The notes under the pieces were generated by a model. The model saw only the letters and a list, made by a program, of their open reading frames with translations. It was not told the DNA's origin and ran no database searches. Positions 42,978-52,155 of a DNA stretch of 64,000 bases are shown in pieces (positions within the stretch are counted from its first letter, which is position 1; each line of letters begins with the position of its first letter). The translations under genes were made by a program, and so were the position numbers. Location of the stretch: contig JAGLOO010000010.1 in NCBI GenBank assembly GCA_023138875.1, forward strand, positions 44,314-108,313, read 5' to 3'. This stretch comes from Bacteroidales bacterium. GTDB taxonomy: Bacteria > Bacteroidota > Bacteroidia > Bacteroidales > GCA-2748055.

Positions 42978-45590
42978 TTATTTGGTTTCAAGAAATACAT
43001 CATTATCGTCACCCGAATACACATAAATAAATCCGGTAAGAGCATACACCTCAATCCCTGTCAGCCTGTACTCATACACATCACAGATATAATAATAAAC
43101 ACCGGGCGCGACCAGTTGATCTGAGCCGCTAATTTTTCCATCCCAGTTGATATCAGGATCCTCAGTCTCAAACACAAGGATGCCCCACCGGTTATAGATC
43201 TTCATCTCAACCCGTTCCACATAAGAGGTGCGAAATGGCCGGTATATGTCATTGATGCCATCACCATTGGGGGAAAATACGTTGGGTAATACATAGTTTG
43301 AGCATTCATCAAGGCACAGTCTTACCGAGGGTTCAGACTCATTTTCGAATGAATCGATTGCCGTGATATAGTAGCAACCGGTGAGGGTCTCTTCCGGGTA
43401 ATGAATGAAAACCGAATCGTAACGATCATTGAACTCGGCAATGGGGAAGGGCGGTGCTTCGATGGTCTGGCTGTAATATAACCTGTATCCCACTACATCC
43501 AGGGCACAAGAGTTATCAATATATTTCCAGGACACATGGTTATACCCGCTGTCACATGCGGAATAGCCGTCAAGAACAGGTGGACATGGAGGGATGGTAT
43601 CAATGGGCGTGGTACAATTGATGTGACTGTAATTCAGATTCTCATACAGCGTTCCATCCAGGATTCTCCATCCGGTACTGGTGATCCGGTAGCAGTATTC
43701 GGTCCCGTTGGCAAGACCTGTGTCCATAAAAAAATCTTCCGTGGTAAATCCCACCGAATCATACTCACTGGTTGAATGATTGAGGCGGTAAATGGTATAA
43801 TCATAGTTGATCCACGGAACACTTTTCTGCATATCGATTAAAATGCGGTTATCCTCACCCTTCAAATCAGGATAAAGTGAGGATGCGGCTTCCGGAATCC
43901 CGATGAGGAACCTGTTCCCCGGAGCATCATTGTATAGCTCTATACTGTAAGACCAGGGGAATATTTCCGTGTTAACATTTTCGTCAAGCCAGACAGTGTC
44001 GTTCAAATCAGAGGTTTGAAATGATCCTATCCGGGAAAGTGATTGCCCCAGCAGGTCATCTGAACGGTAGATGATGTATTCATACGGACCCGTTGCCGGA
44101 ATGGTATCCAGGCCCTCAGGCCGGGCCCATGCCAGGCGGATGGTTCCACTGGAGGAGTGGTCCACCACACTTACTTCAAGAAGGGTAGGTGATCCCTCAA
44201 CAAGGGGAGTGCAGTTTTCAGTCGAAGGATAACTTAAGGCTCCGTCGGGGTACACTGAAACGATCATATAACAATATTCATTGCCCTGTGGAAGTCCATT
44301 GCCATTGTTATCATCCACAAAGATCGTATCAAGCCTGTTGCTGTTCTGGCCAACCAGTTCATAGCCGGTCACTGCGGGTACACCACCTGTGCAGGTATCA
44401 GGAACATATCCCGCCGGGCCGATTTTCCTGTAGATCTGATAACTTCGTACCGGTATACAGGTGTCGGCCGCCCAGGTTACTGTAACCGAATTGCTTCCAG
44501 GGATCAGCAAAGGTGTTTCCGGAGCAGCACCCAGGATCCTGATATTCACATTTCGAATGTTGACCAGTGGGATATCAGGATTGTTGTCTTCGGCTTTGAA
44601 AACAGCGGTATAAAACTGCTTTCGTACATGGGAGCAATCGGTTTTCCATTCGAATCTCGCCCTGCTGTATCCAATGTCTTTCTCATCCACTTCATAAGTG
44701 GCCGGATTCTTTTCAACTACGAATGGTCCACCCGTGGCGTATTGCAGGATTGAATCGTTGTCTTGATCGGTGGCAACCACATCAAAAGCAAGGACAGTGC
44801 CGGCCTGTGTGCAAAAGTTACCGGGATCGGTCTGTTCAGGGGCGTGGTTATCCGTATTGTATACCTCGATCTGCATGTCCCTGACAATGTTTCCGATCTT
44901 GACGCCACTGCGCCACTCCTCCACATCAATGGCAATGTTATAAATACCCGTATCCACCGGTGTGATCCAGGTAAGGTCGCCCGTATAAGGATTCACGAAT
45001 AGCGTGTCACTGGCGGGAGGAAGGGTGTATCCTTCGATAGGCCTTCCATCCTGTTCCGTGCAGACCGTCAGTTTATATGAGATGCTGTCTCCGTCCGGAT
45101 CAAAGGCGGCCGGATTATGTATAAAGATCTGGTGGAGTGCAGCCCTGTCAATGGGTGGATTCAACAGGATGGGAGTGGAATTGTTGCCGATCAGAGGATT
45201 GATCAGAATGGTGGTTTTAATTGAGAAAACCACATTTACCGAGTTGGGGATGTTTTTTACACCCAGATTGCGATTGGGATCCTGCACGACGATCTCGTAT
45301 ACACCCGGCCCCGGGAAAGTATGCTGGGTAATGTAAACGTTCTTCTGGTAAAAGTTGGGCAGTTTGGTAATGGATACCCGTTCGGCGTAAGAGAAGGTAT
45401 TGTCACCCCATTTCACCTCCAGCCTGTTGCGGTCGGCCTGACTCAGTGTAAAGGTAAAGGTGGTGATTGTGATCTCATAGGTCAGATCATCAATCCTGGT
45501 CAAAGTAATCTCACCGGCCCTGTTATGGGTAGCATGAAGGGGTGAAACCAAATACACCAGAAACAATATAGGGAGCAATAATCTCTTCAT
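42978..45590 (-). CDS. T9SS-exported multidomain surface protein
   Basis: An 870-residue protein. Residues 1-20 are a signal peptide (MKRLLLPILFLVYLVSPLHA). The middle contains cadherin/PKD-like and fibronectin III-like segments with AxDPDGDSISY and repeated EYCYxI strands. The last ~90 residues start NVFSPNGDGINDIYRPF, the gliding-motility-type (type B) sorting domain that directs export by the type IX system. Found only in Bacteroidota, it supports the taxonomic call. Probably a surface or adhesin-like protein. Confidence 0.88.
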   Translation of the reverse strand: MKRLLLPILFLVYLVSPLHATHNRAGEITLTRIDDLTYEITITTFTFTLSQADRNRLEVKWGDNTFSYAERVSITKLPNFYQKNVYITQHTFPGPGVYEIVVQDPNRNLGVKNIPNSVNVVFSIKTTILINPLIGNNSTPILLNPPIDRAALHQIFIHNPAAFDPDGDSISYKLTVCTEQDGRPIEGYTLPPASDTLFVNPYTGDLTWITPVDTGIYNIAIDVEEWRSGVKIGNIVRDMQIEVYNTDNHAPEQTDPGNFCTQAGTVLAFDVVATDQDNDSILQYATGGPFVVEKNPATYEVDEKDIGYSRARFEWKTDCSHVRKQFYTAVFKAEDNNPDIPLVNIRNVNIRILGAAPETPLLIPGSNSVTVTWAADTCIPVRSYQIYRKIGPAGYVPDTCTGGVPAVTGYELVGQNSNRLDTIFVDDNNGNGLPQGNEYCYMIVSVYPDGALSYPSTENCTPLVEGSPTLLEVSVVDHSSSGTIRLAWARPEGLDTIPATGPYEYIIYRSDDLLGQSLSRIGSFQTSDLNDTVWLDENVNTEIFPWSYSIELYNDAPGNRFLIGIPEAASSLYPDLKGEDNRILIDMQKSVPWINYDYTIYRLNHSTSEYDSVGFTTEDFFMDTGLANGTEYCYRITSTGWRILDGTLYENLNYSHINCTTPIDTIPPCPPVLDGYSACDSGYNHVSWKYIDNSCALDVVGYRLYYSQTIEAPPFPIAEFNDRYDSVFIHYPEETLTGCYYITAIDSFENESEPSVRLCLDECSNYVLPNVFSPNGDGINDIYRPFRTSYVERVEMKIYNRWGILVFETEDPDINWDGKISGSDQLVAPGVYYYICDVYEYRLTGIEVYALTGFIYVYSGDDNDVFLETK

Positions 45591-45594
45591 CCAG

Positions 45595-46086
45595 TCAATT
45601 CAACGTCACTTCAGCATCATGTTTTCTCATGTCAAATTTTATACCAGACTCCTTATTCTTAAACATAAAAATTACAAGATTTGTTTGGTCGGGGTAAATA
45701 TCTGTGAGTAAAGCGTTGTAAATGTACAAAGAATTTGGTTCCCCTGGCGCCGTGGAATGCATCTCAATAATCATGGAATCTTCGTTCAGAATTACAGTGT
45801 CAATCTCCAGTGAAAGCTTTTGGTCACCTTCATTGAGGGACAACCAGAAACGATTATTCAGGTAATCCTCGAACCATGGTATTGCCTGCGGCGGTTGGTC
45901 CGTAAAATCTACCACCTGGCTGTGATAATGGAAATAGGCTGTTTCCCAGTCATCCCTGAATGTTTTCATGCTTACCATGAGCATTCCGTTTTCATATGCT
46001 ATATTCGTAATGGAAAGATGAAGCGGGTGGGCATGGGACCATGCCGGTAAAAGGAACAGGAATGCAAGTATGCTTATTAGCTTCAT
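45595..46086 (-). CDS. DUF6702-like periplasmic protein
   Basis: A 163-residue protein with a signal peptide (MKLISILAFLFLLPAWSHA), then HPLHLSITNI, a start typical of the DUF6702 family. It is divergent from a HupE/UreJ-type membrane gene 39 nt away. The His-rich mature N-terminus (AHPLHLS, YFHYHS) hints at metal handling together with HupE-like permease; inference. Confidence 0.65.
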   Translation of the reverse strand: MKLISILAFLFLLPAWSHAHPLHLSITNIAYENGMLMVSMKTFRDDWETAYFHYHSQVVDFTDQPPQAIPWFEDYLNNRFWLSLNEGDQKLSLEIDTVILNEDSMIIEMHSTAPGEPNSLYIYNALLTDIYPDQTNLVIFMFKNKESGIKFDMRKHDAEVTLN

Positions 46087-46125
46087 GGATCCAAAATTAC
46101 ATAAACTTCTTATGCAATCACTTCA

Positions 46126-46710
46126 ATGTCTCTATTTGAACTCTATTTCAGGCTGGGTATCCAGCATATCGCCGATTTGAAGGGTTATGACCATATCCTT
46201 TTTATCCTGACCCTCTGCGCCGTATACAATCTGAACGAATGGAAGCGGGTCCTGATCCTGATTACAGCTTTCACCATTGGTCACTCCCTTACCCTTGCCC
46301 TTGCCACACTGGATATGATCAAAGTGGATACCGGCCTGATCGAATTTCTGATCCCCCTGACCATTTTTGTAACCGCACTGGCCAATGTCCTCATGAGGAA
46401 GCAAAAGGTCTCCTCTATGCTTCACTACCTGAAATATTCGACCGCTTTGTTCTTCGGGCTGATCCATGGTCTGGGATTTTCCAGTTACCTGCAGAGCCTG
46501 CTGGGAAGCGAAAAGGGTATTGTGCTGCCACTTTTCTCATTCAACCTTGGAATTGAAGCGGGCCAGATTCTTATTGTGGGGATCATTATGCTGGTAACCG
46601 TGGTGGTGGTGGACCTGTTGCAAACCTCCAGGCGGGAATGGCATGTACTGTTATCGGGCGCCGGTCTGGGTGTTTCGCTTGTTCTGATGATCGAGAGATT
46701 CCCCTTCTGA
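46126..46710 (+). CDS. HupE/UreJ-type membrane protein
   Basis: A 194-residue protein with about six membrane segments. The family's motif pattern [18 protein letters not shown], then [12 protein letters not shown] and [10 protein letters not shown], is clear. HupE/UreJ relatives transport nickel or cobalt, but the substrate of this subfamily is unproven. Its TGA overlaps the xerD-like start (TGATG). Confidence 0.75.
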   Translation: MSLFELYFRLGIQHIADLKGYDHILFILTLCAVYNLNEWKRVLILITAFTIGHSLTLALATLDMIKVDTGLIEFLIPLTIFVTALANVLMRKQKVSSMLHYLKYSTALFFGLIHGLGFSSYLQSLLGSEKGIVLPLFSFNLGIEAGQILIVGIIMLVTVVVVDLLQTSRREWHVLLSGAGLGVSLVLMIERFPF

Positions 46711-47633
46711 TGGAATGGCAGCTGACATTGAAAGACTATGAAGGATTCCTGAAATTGGAGAAGGGATTGTCCGCCAATTCAATTGCTGCCTACCTGGGGG
46801 ATATCCAGAAACTTATTCAATACATGGAACTGCAGCAGCTATCGGTGGGACCACAGGAGCTGGATCATGATCAGCTGCACCATTTCCTGGTTTGGATCAG
46901 TGAACTTGGGCTTTCGGCCAGGACACAGGCCCGGATCCTGTCGGGCCTTAAAGCTTTTTACCGGTATCTCTTACTGGAGGACCTGATTGAAAAGGACCCC
47001 ACTGCCCTGCTGGAAGGTCCGAGACTTGGAAGGAAATTACCTGAGGTGCTTTCTGTTCATGAGATTGACCGCATCCTTTCAGCCATTGATCTCAGTAAAC
47101 CGGAAGGCCAACGGAACAAAGCCATGCTGGAGGTACTGTACAGTTGCGGACTTCGGGTCAGCGAACTGGTAGGACTCCGTATTTCAAATCTTTACAGGGC
47201 CGAGGGATTTTTTCGTGTCATTGGCAAAGGGGATAAGGAAAGGCTGGTTCCGGTGAGTCAGAAAGCTCTGAAAGAGATCGATCTCTACCTTCCCGACAGG
47301 AATTCACTGGTGATCCAGGCCGGCAGTGATGACATCCTGTTCCTGAACCGGCGTGGACGAATGTTGACACGGGTCATGGTCTTCACCATCATCAAAGTTC
47401 TGGTAAAGACGGCCGGCATAAAAAAGAGAGTGAGCCCCCATACCTTCAGGCACTCTTTTGCGACACACCTGGTGGAAGGTGGCGCAGATCTCAGGGCTGT
47501 TCAGGAGATGCTGGGTCACGAGTCGATCATTACCACCGAGATCTATACCCACCTTGACAGGGAATACCTGAGGGAGGCCATTATTAGTTTCCATCCCAGA
47601 TCGGGTAAACAGGCTGACAATTCATTAAAATGA
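46710..47633 (+). CDS. xerD: Tyrosine recombinase XerD
   Basis: A 307-residue recombinase that resolves chromosome dimers at dif. An N-terminal SAM-like domain (residues 3-90) precedes the catalytic domain. The latter has Arg in [11 protein letters not shown] near 149, [11 protein letters not shown] with the His-x-x-Arg pair, LGHESI and the nucleophile Tyr in TTEIYTHLD near 279. The start at 46710 overlaps the HupE stop. It is short, lacks an arm domain and is unlike the prophage integrase. XerC cannot be fully excluded. Confidence 0.88.
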   Translation: MEWQLTLKDYEGFLKLEKGLSANSIAAYLGDIQKLIQYMELQQLSVGPQELDHDQLHHFLVWISELGLSARTQARILSGLKAFYRYLLLEDLIEKDPTALLEGPRLGRKLPEVLSVHEIDRILSAIDLSKPEGQRNKAMLEVLYSCGLRVSELVGLRISNLYRAEGFFRVIGKGDKERLVPVSQKALKEIDLYLPDRNSLVIQAGSDDILFLNRRGRMLTRVMVFTIIKVLVKTAGIKKRVSPHTFRHSFATHLVEGGADLRAVQEMLGHESIITTEIYTHLDREYLREAIISFHPRSGKQADNSLK

Positions 47634-47680
47634 AAAATGATCATCTTATGCAGTGTATTCCTGACTAAAACCAGACCAAA

Positions 47681-48068
47681 ATGAAAACTTCACTGATGGT
47701 TATGTTATTATTTCTGATCCCTCTCCTTTCATTTGCTCAACCAGAAACACCAGTTGATCAGTGGAAGGGAAAAACCATTTTGCTGATCGGGGCAGATCAC
47801 GATGGAGGGACTGGAGGCACATACGGTAGAGGAGTATATGCTGTATGATTCAGCCGGAGAGGACCAGAATATATGGGTGGATATCTCGGATTTCAAAGAG
47901 AGAAAGATCACGGCCATGTCAAAGTATGTTAGCCAGTGGAGCTCCGGATGGTATGATTACCAGGGATCTGAGCTTTCGGAAGATAGCGATCACTTTCTTT
48001 GTTTTTCAACAGCGTTGATACGCTTTCCAAGGCAATTAATACTGTTAGCAAAACAGGGATCTTTCTAA
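47681..48068 (+). pseudogene. PIG-L deacetylase remnant with internal deletion
   Basis: The first frame gives a signal peptide (MKTSLMVMLLFLIPLLSFAQ) and VDQWKGKTILLIGA, the usual start of secreted PIG-L/LmbE proteins. It then stops at 47848. From about 47807 another frame encodes EAHTVEEYMLYDSAG ... WVDISDFKERKITAMSKYVSQ, typical of the C-terminal end of the same family. The central catalytic part, including the AHPDD motif, is missing. A deletion plus frame change therefore inactivated the gene. Confidence 0.7.
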
Positions 48069-48179
48069 TGTTATAGATTTGTGATTACGGACCGCAGCAG
48101 CATGTGTGATATCCTGATTAAGGTGACGGTACCGGCAAAGAAACAGGAAGTATATTATTAATCCTATTAAAAAGAAAAA

Positions 48180-48890
48180 ATGACCAAAGCATTTGAAATT
48201 GCAAAGATGATCGATCACTCACTTCTTCATCCAACATTGTCGGAAAAGGAGTTAATAGAAGGCTGCAAACTTGCGGCAAAATATGATGTGGCATCAGTTT
48301 GTGTGAAACCTTACCATGTTACCATGGCAAAAGAAGAGTTGGAAGGCACCGATGTCCTGATTTGCGCTGTTATCGGATTTCCTCACGGGAACAGCACCCT
48401 GGAAATCAAGCTGGCAGAGACTGAACAGGTTATCAGGGACGGATCTACCGAGGTTGACATGGTGGTAAATCTTGCAAAGGTAATCGACGAAGACTGGGCT
48501 TTTCTTGAAGAAGAGATTGGTGCCGTTACAGACTTGTGCCATAAAAATGGTGCAATCGTAAAAGTGATTTTTGCTGTGGATCTGATAGAGGATAAGCACA
48601 TCATAAAACTCTGTGAAGTTTGCAGTAAGGTAAAGGCCGACTTTGTTAAAACCTCTACAGGATACAATTTTGTGAAAGGAGAAGATGGTAAGTATTCATA
48701 CGAAGGTGCAACAGATCATGTCCTTCAGCTTATGCGTAAACATTCGGCGCCTGAAGTACAGGTGAAAGCAGCCGGAGGAATCAGAACACTCGATGCTTTT
48801 ATCCGCGTCAGGGAGATGGGTATAACACGGGTAGGTACGGGGCAAACAGAAAGCGTTGTTCTGGATGCACAGGAGAGATTTGGAAAGTAA
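48180..48890 (+). CDS. deoC: Deoxyribose-phosphate aldolase
   Basis: A 236-residue class I aldolase that splits 2-deoxyribose 5-phosphate into glyceraldehyde 3-phosphate and acetaldehyde. The Schiff-base lysine is in ADFVKTSTGY (near 157), the proton-relay Asp in EVDMVVN (near 92) and Lys in VKAAGGIRT (near 197). Full length. It stands alone rather than in a nucleoside operon. Confidence 0.93.
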   Translation: MTKAFEIAKMIDHSLLHPTLSEKELIEGCKLAAKYDVASVCVKPYHVTMAKEELEGTDVLICAVIGFPHGNSTLEIKLAETEQVIRDGSTEVDMVVNLAKVIDEDWAFLEEEIGAVTDLCHKNGAIVKVIFAVDLIEDKHIIKLCEVCSKVKADFVKTSTGYNFVKGEDGKYSYEGATDHVLQLMRKHSAPEVQVKAAGGIRTLDAFIRVREMGITRVGTGQTESVVLDAQERFGK

Positions 48891-48892
48891 GT

Positions 48893-49360
48893 TTGAATTT
48901 GAACCGGATTATTTGCATACAGGTATTTGTATCTCTGTTTGTATCTGTTTCTTTTGGCCAGAAAAGTAGTACTTCCGGTCTTGAGATTATTCCAGTTGAA
49001 CAGGAGACCCTTGATATCAGCCTTGTTATTACAGATAATTATCATGTCAACACCCGGTCGTCGGCAATGATATATGATGGAGATGCCATTCAATTTGGCA
49101 TTGATGAAATTCGGTCCGGAATTTCTGTTGAGTATTCCGGTTCTATACTGAACAGGTTCAGGGAGATAATCGATGCACGGATGCATGCTTCCCCGCATCC
49201 TCTCTATACACGAAACCTTCAATCCATCAATGCAATCGTTGTGGATGAATGGAATAAAGCGATGATCCGGCTTCTGAAAAAGTATTTGCAGAAAATTAAA
49301 AACAGCTACAAAAATGAAAAAGCGATTCAACTTCTCTTTGGTTATCATGTGTTGTGTTAG
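48893..49360 (+). CDS. Secreted protein fragment with CBM9-like N-terminal part
   Basis: A frame from TTG 48893, only 2 nt after deoC. A signal-peptide-like stretch (IICIQVFVSLFVSVSFGQ) is followed by ITDNYHVNTRSSAMIYDGDAIQFGID, in tandem style like the start of a carbohydrate-binding module 9-like domain. After about residue 85 the sequence does not fit that domain. I think this is a truncated or rearranged remnant rather than an intact gene. Confidence 0.35.
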   Translation: MNLNRIICIQVFVSLFVSVSFGQKSSTSGLEIIPVEQETLDISLVITDNYHVNTRSSAMIYDGDAIQFGIDEIRSGISVEYSGSILNRFREIIDARMHASPHPLYTRNLQSINAIVVDEWNKAMIRLLKKYLQKIKNSYKNEKAIQLLFGYHVLC

Positions 49361-49432
49361 GTGATACAACCGGACAGTTTTCACTTGAGTTAGCCAAAAT
49401 AGGTGAATTACTTATTTATACGCAGCTACCGG

Positions 49433-49835
49433 CAGGGTCGACGCATTTAAATTTGAAGGATTTTTAGCAGGAACTGATTATCCCAGGCAGCGACTAAGCG
49501 CTTATTCTTGATACTCACATTCTTAGACCCCTCTATGTCCAGCATATTCAATAGCTCGGGGATGGCCGTGATAACTATCTTTTGAGCCTCGCATGGTCTT
49601 ACCATCAACGGCGATAACTTCTCTGGATATCTTCGTATCCCTTAATGACTGTACCCATTGGACAAAAAGTCCTTCTTGGAATTGAAGCGTCTAACAATCA
49701 ACCTTTTTCCTCAGCTTACGCACAATTTTCAATAAACACATCACTTTCACAAATTCACGGACCTAAGGGTGTTAACAACCCCAACGAAACTGTTAATTCC
49801 AGTTCATTTTCAGATCTTTATGTGCGTTGGCCCTG
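49433..49835 (-). mobile_element. Internally deleted ISAs1-family element with both terminal repeats
   Basis: The left end CAGGGTCGACGCATTTAAAT (49433 on) matches, as an inverted repeat, the right end, which reads CAGGGCCAACGCACATAAAG on the minus strand from 49835. Inside, the minus strand encodes fragments typical of ISAs1 transposases. VIAVDGKTMRGSK is joined directly to ITAIPELLNMLDIEG and then to a C-terminal NKRLVAAWDNQFLLKIL. Most of the transposase is deleted, so it is non-autonomous. No clear target duplication is visible. Confidence 0.7.
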
Positions 49836-49869
49836 TTTTACAACTTGATTATTTGTAATTGGAGCCATG

Positions 49870-49898
49870 GTTAATATATTGTCTTTAAGTATATTAAC
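49870..49898. promoter_or_regulatory. Perfect inverted repeat upstream of the amino-sugar operon
   Basis: GTTAATATA (49870-49878) and TATATTAAC (49890-49898), 11 nt apart. A direct half-repeat TATCTTAACAC follows at 49926, matching TATATTAACAC at 49890. Candidate operator for a regulator of the downstream transporter-kinase-deaminase operon. Confidence 0.5.
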
Positions 49899-50000
49899 AC
49901 AATTTTTAAACTATTGTTTTTTATATATCTTAACACTCGTAATAGTATATTGTTTATTTATCATTTAGTTAACTGAAAGAATAAGTAATTTTTATAGAAT

Positions 50001-51254
50001 ATGAAACGCAATTACTACATAGTTGGTTTAATACTGCTTACCTTTTTTGTCATTTCGTTTTTTACAAACATTCTGGGGGCATTGAACCAGAGTGTTTCCG
50101 AAAGTTTCGGTCTCACCGAAACCATGGCCGGATTTTTACCTTTTTCATTTTTTATTGCTTATGGAGTTATGTCGATTCCATCGGGGTTTCTTTTAGAGAA
50201 ATTCGGTGAAAAGAGGATGCTGGTACTGGCTTTTTCGCTGGCCCTGGCGGGTGCTTTGGGATTTGCAAGCTCACCAACCTTCACGGTATTCATGATATCG
50301 TTGTTTACCATTGGAACAGGAATGGCCATGTTACAGGTTATTATCAATCCATTGCTACGTGTTTCGGGTGGTGAGGAAAACTATGCATTTACTTCTGTAA
50401 TGGCCCAGTTGATTTTTGGCGCTGCATCTTTTATCAGCCCTCAAATGTACTCTTACCTTGTGGTAAACATCGATAAGGGTGCTTTTCATAAACCGCTGAT
50501 AGAATTATTTTCATCACTGGTACCCCAATCAATGTCGTGGGTATCTGTCTATTGGGTATTTGTTGTTATGGCCCTTCTGATGATTGTAGTAATGTTAATT
50601 ACAAAGTTTCCGAAGGTTGAACTTAAAGAAGATGAGAAAGTAGGAACCAAAGAGAGTTATTTCACACTGTTCAAGAATAGGTATGTGATCTTGTTCTTCC
50701 TGGGTATTTTTGCATATGTGGGTACTGAGCAGGGTATCTCATACTGGATGTCAAAATATCTTCTGACTTACCATGGTTTCGATAACGAAACCATTGGTGC
50801 CAGTGCGGTCGCTTATTTTTGGGGATTGATGACCATAGGAGGTATTCTGGGACTGCTTCTGTTGAAGATATTTGACAGTAAGGTAGTGTTGCGCTGGTTT
50901 ACTATCCTGGCTGTGATCAGCCTGTTGTTGGCTTTGTTTGGCCCTGAAGGGCTATCGTTGTACGCATTTCCAATTTCCGGATTTTTCCTTTCGGTGATGT
51001 ATCCTATTATCATCTCCCTGGCTTTGAACTCAGTAAAAAGTTATCATGGCTCATTTGCTGGTATTTTAATGACCGGTATAATGGGTGGAGCCGTTGTTCA
51101 GCTATTGGTCGGATTCATCAGCGATATTTCCAGCCTTAGGGTGGGTATGATGATTTTACTTTTACCCATGGGATATATCCTGAGCATTGGTTTTTGGGCA
51201 AAACCGATTATAAGTAACAAAACACTGAAATTGAAAAATATACTGAAATCATAA
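50001..51254 (+). CDS. Sugar MFS transporter (FucP/NagP-like)
   Basis: A 417-residue permease with about 12 membrane segments and the MFS fold. Early segments NQSVSESFGLTETMAGFLPF and IPSGFLLEKFGEKR (the loop 2-3 motif) match the fucose/N-acetylglucosamine permease group. It overlaps the ROK kinase by 1 nt (TAATG). Its neighbours suggest transport of GlcNAc, glucosamine or a related amino sugar; the substrate is inferred. Confidence 0.85.
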   Translation: MKRNYYIVGLILLTFFVISFFTNILGALNQSVSESFGLTETMAGFLPFSFFIAYGVMSIPSGFLLEKFGEKRMLVLAFSLALAGALGFASSPTFTVFMISLFTIGTGMAMLQVIINPLLRVSGGEENYAFTSVMAQLIFGAASFISPQMYSYLVVNIDKGAFHKPLIELFSSLVPQSMSWVSVYWVFVVMALLMIVVMLITKFPKVELKEDEKVGTKESYFTLFKNRYVILFFLGIFAYVGTEQGISYWMSKYLLTYHGFDNETIGASAVAYFWGLMTIGGILGLLLLKIFDSKVVLRWFTILAVISLLLALFGPEGLSLYAFPISGFFLSVMYPIIISLALNSVKSYHGSFAGILMTGIMGGAVVQLLVGFISDISSLRVGMMILLLPMGYILSIGFWAKPIISNKTLKLKNILKS

Positions 51255-52129
51255 TGGCAACTGCGAAAAGTGAAGTTCTAATAGGTGTTGACCTGGGTGG
51301 CACCAAAGTGGCTGTTGGAAAAATCAAAGATGGAGAGCTAAAAGAGGAATATTTCGAAAAGGTCCCGGCTGCATCAGAAGATCCACAGGAGACAATTGGT
51401 TTAATTACAGGTATTATCTGTAAATTAATTGATAATGATGTTGTTGGCATAGGTATCGGGGTGCCGGGATTGGTAAATAAAGAGCAAGGCATTGTTTACG
51501 ATGTTCATAACATTCCTGCATGGAAAGAAGTTCATTTAAAACGTATTCTGGAAAAGGAGTTTCAGGTGCCTGTTCACCTGGATAATGATTCGAATTGTTT
51601 TGCTTTGGGGGAGTATCGATATGGAGCCTATTCCGGTGAAAAAGATTTTGTCGGAATAACACTGGGAACAGGAATGGGTGCCGGAATTATAAAGAACGGG
51701 ACGCTCATCCCTGACGCAAATCGTTGTTCCGGCGAGTTTGGAAACATTCTTTACCTTGATGGAATTTATGAAAACTATTGTAGCGGAATGTTCTTTGCAA
51801 GGGAATATGATCGTAATGGGGAAGCTGTAGCCATCGAAGCCTCTAAGGGAGAAAAGTGGGCGCTTGAAGCCTATCACGAATTCGGAATGCACCTGGGCAA
51901 TGGTATTAAAACCATCCAATTAGCCGTTGATCCGCGAATGATAATTATTGGGGGTTCATTGGCCAAAGCTCAAGCGCTATTTATAGATTCAATGTGGAAA
52001 TCAATTTCAGATACTTTATTTCCTTCAACCCTGAAGAATTTTAAGGTGAAGTTTTCAGAAACAGCCAATGTAGCGATCCTTGGAGCAGCCGCGTTGTATT
52101 TCGATGCGCAGGGTAATCAATCAATTTAA
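51254..52129 (+). CDS. ROK-family sugar kinase
   Basis: A 291-residue ATP-dependent sugar kinase. It shows the phosphate-1 motif IGVDLGGTK (residues 9-17), GIGIGVPG, DNDSNCFALGE with the catalytic Asp, and the phosphate-2 motif LGTGMGAGII. The usual ROK zinc motif is absent; CSGEFGN stands where the GE.GH motif is usual, and this may alter metal or substrate binding. In this operon it should phosphorylate the imported amino sugar or glucose. Coupled to the transporter. Confidence 0.85.
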   Translation: MATAKSEVLIGVDLGGTKVAVGKIKDGELKEEYFEKVPAASEDPQETIGLITGIICKLIDNDVVGIGIGVPGLVNKEQGIVYDVHNIPAWKEVHLKRILEKEFQVPVHLDNDSNCFALGEYRYGAYSGEKDFVGITLGTGMGAGIIKNGTLIPDANRCSGEFGNILYLDGIYENYCSGMFFAREYDRNGEAVAIEASKGEKWALEAYHEFGMHLGNGIKTIQLAVDPRMIIIGGSLAKAQALFIDSMWKSISDTLFPSTLKNFKVKFSETANVAILGAAALYFDAQGNQSI

Positions 52130-52155
52130 TCATATTCAAAATATTAGAGAAAATC

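Noticed and set aside
45003..45545. Plus-strand frames opposite the T9SS protein
   Set aside because: Shadows of a clearly coding minus-strand gene.
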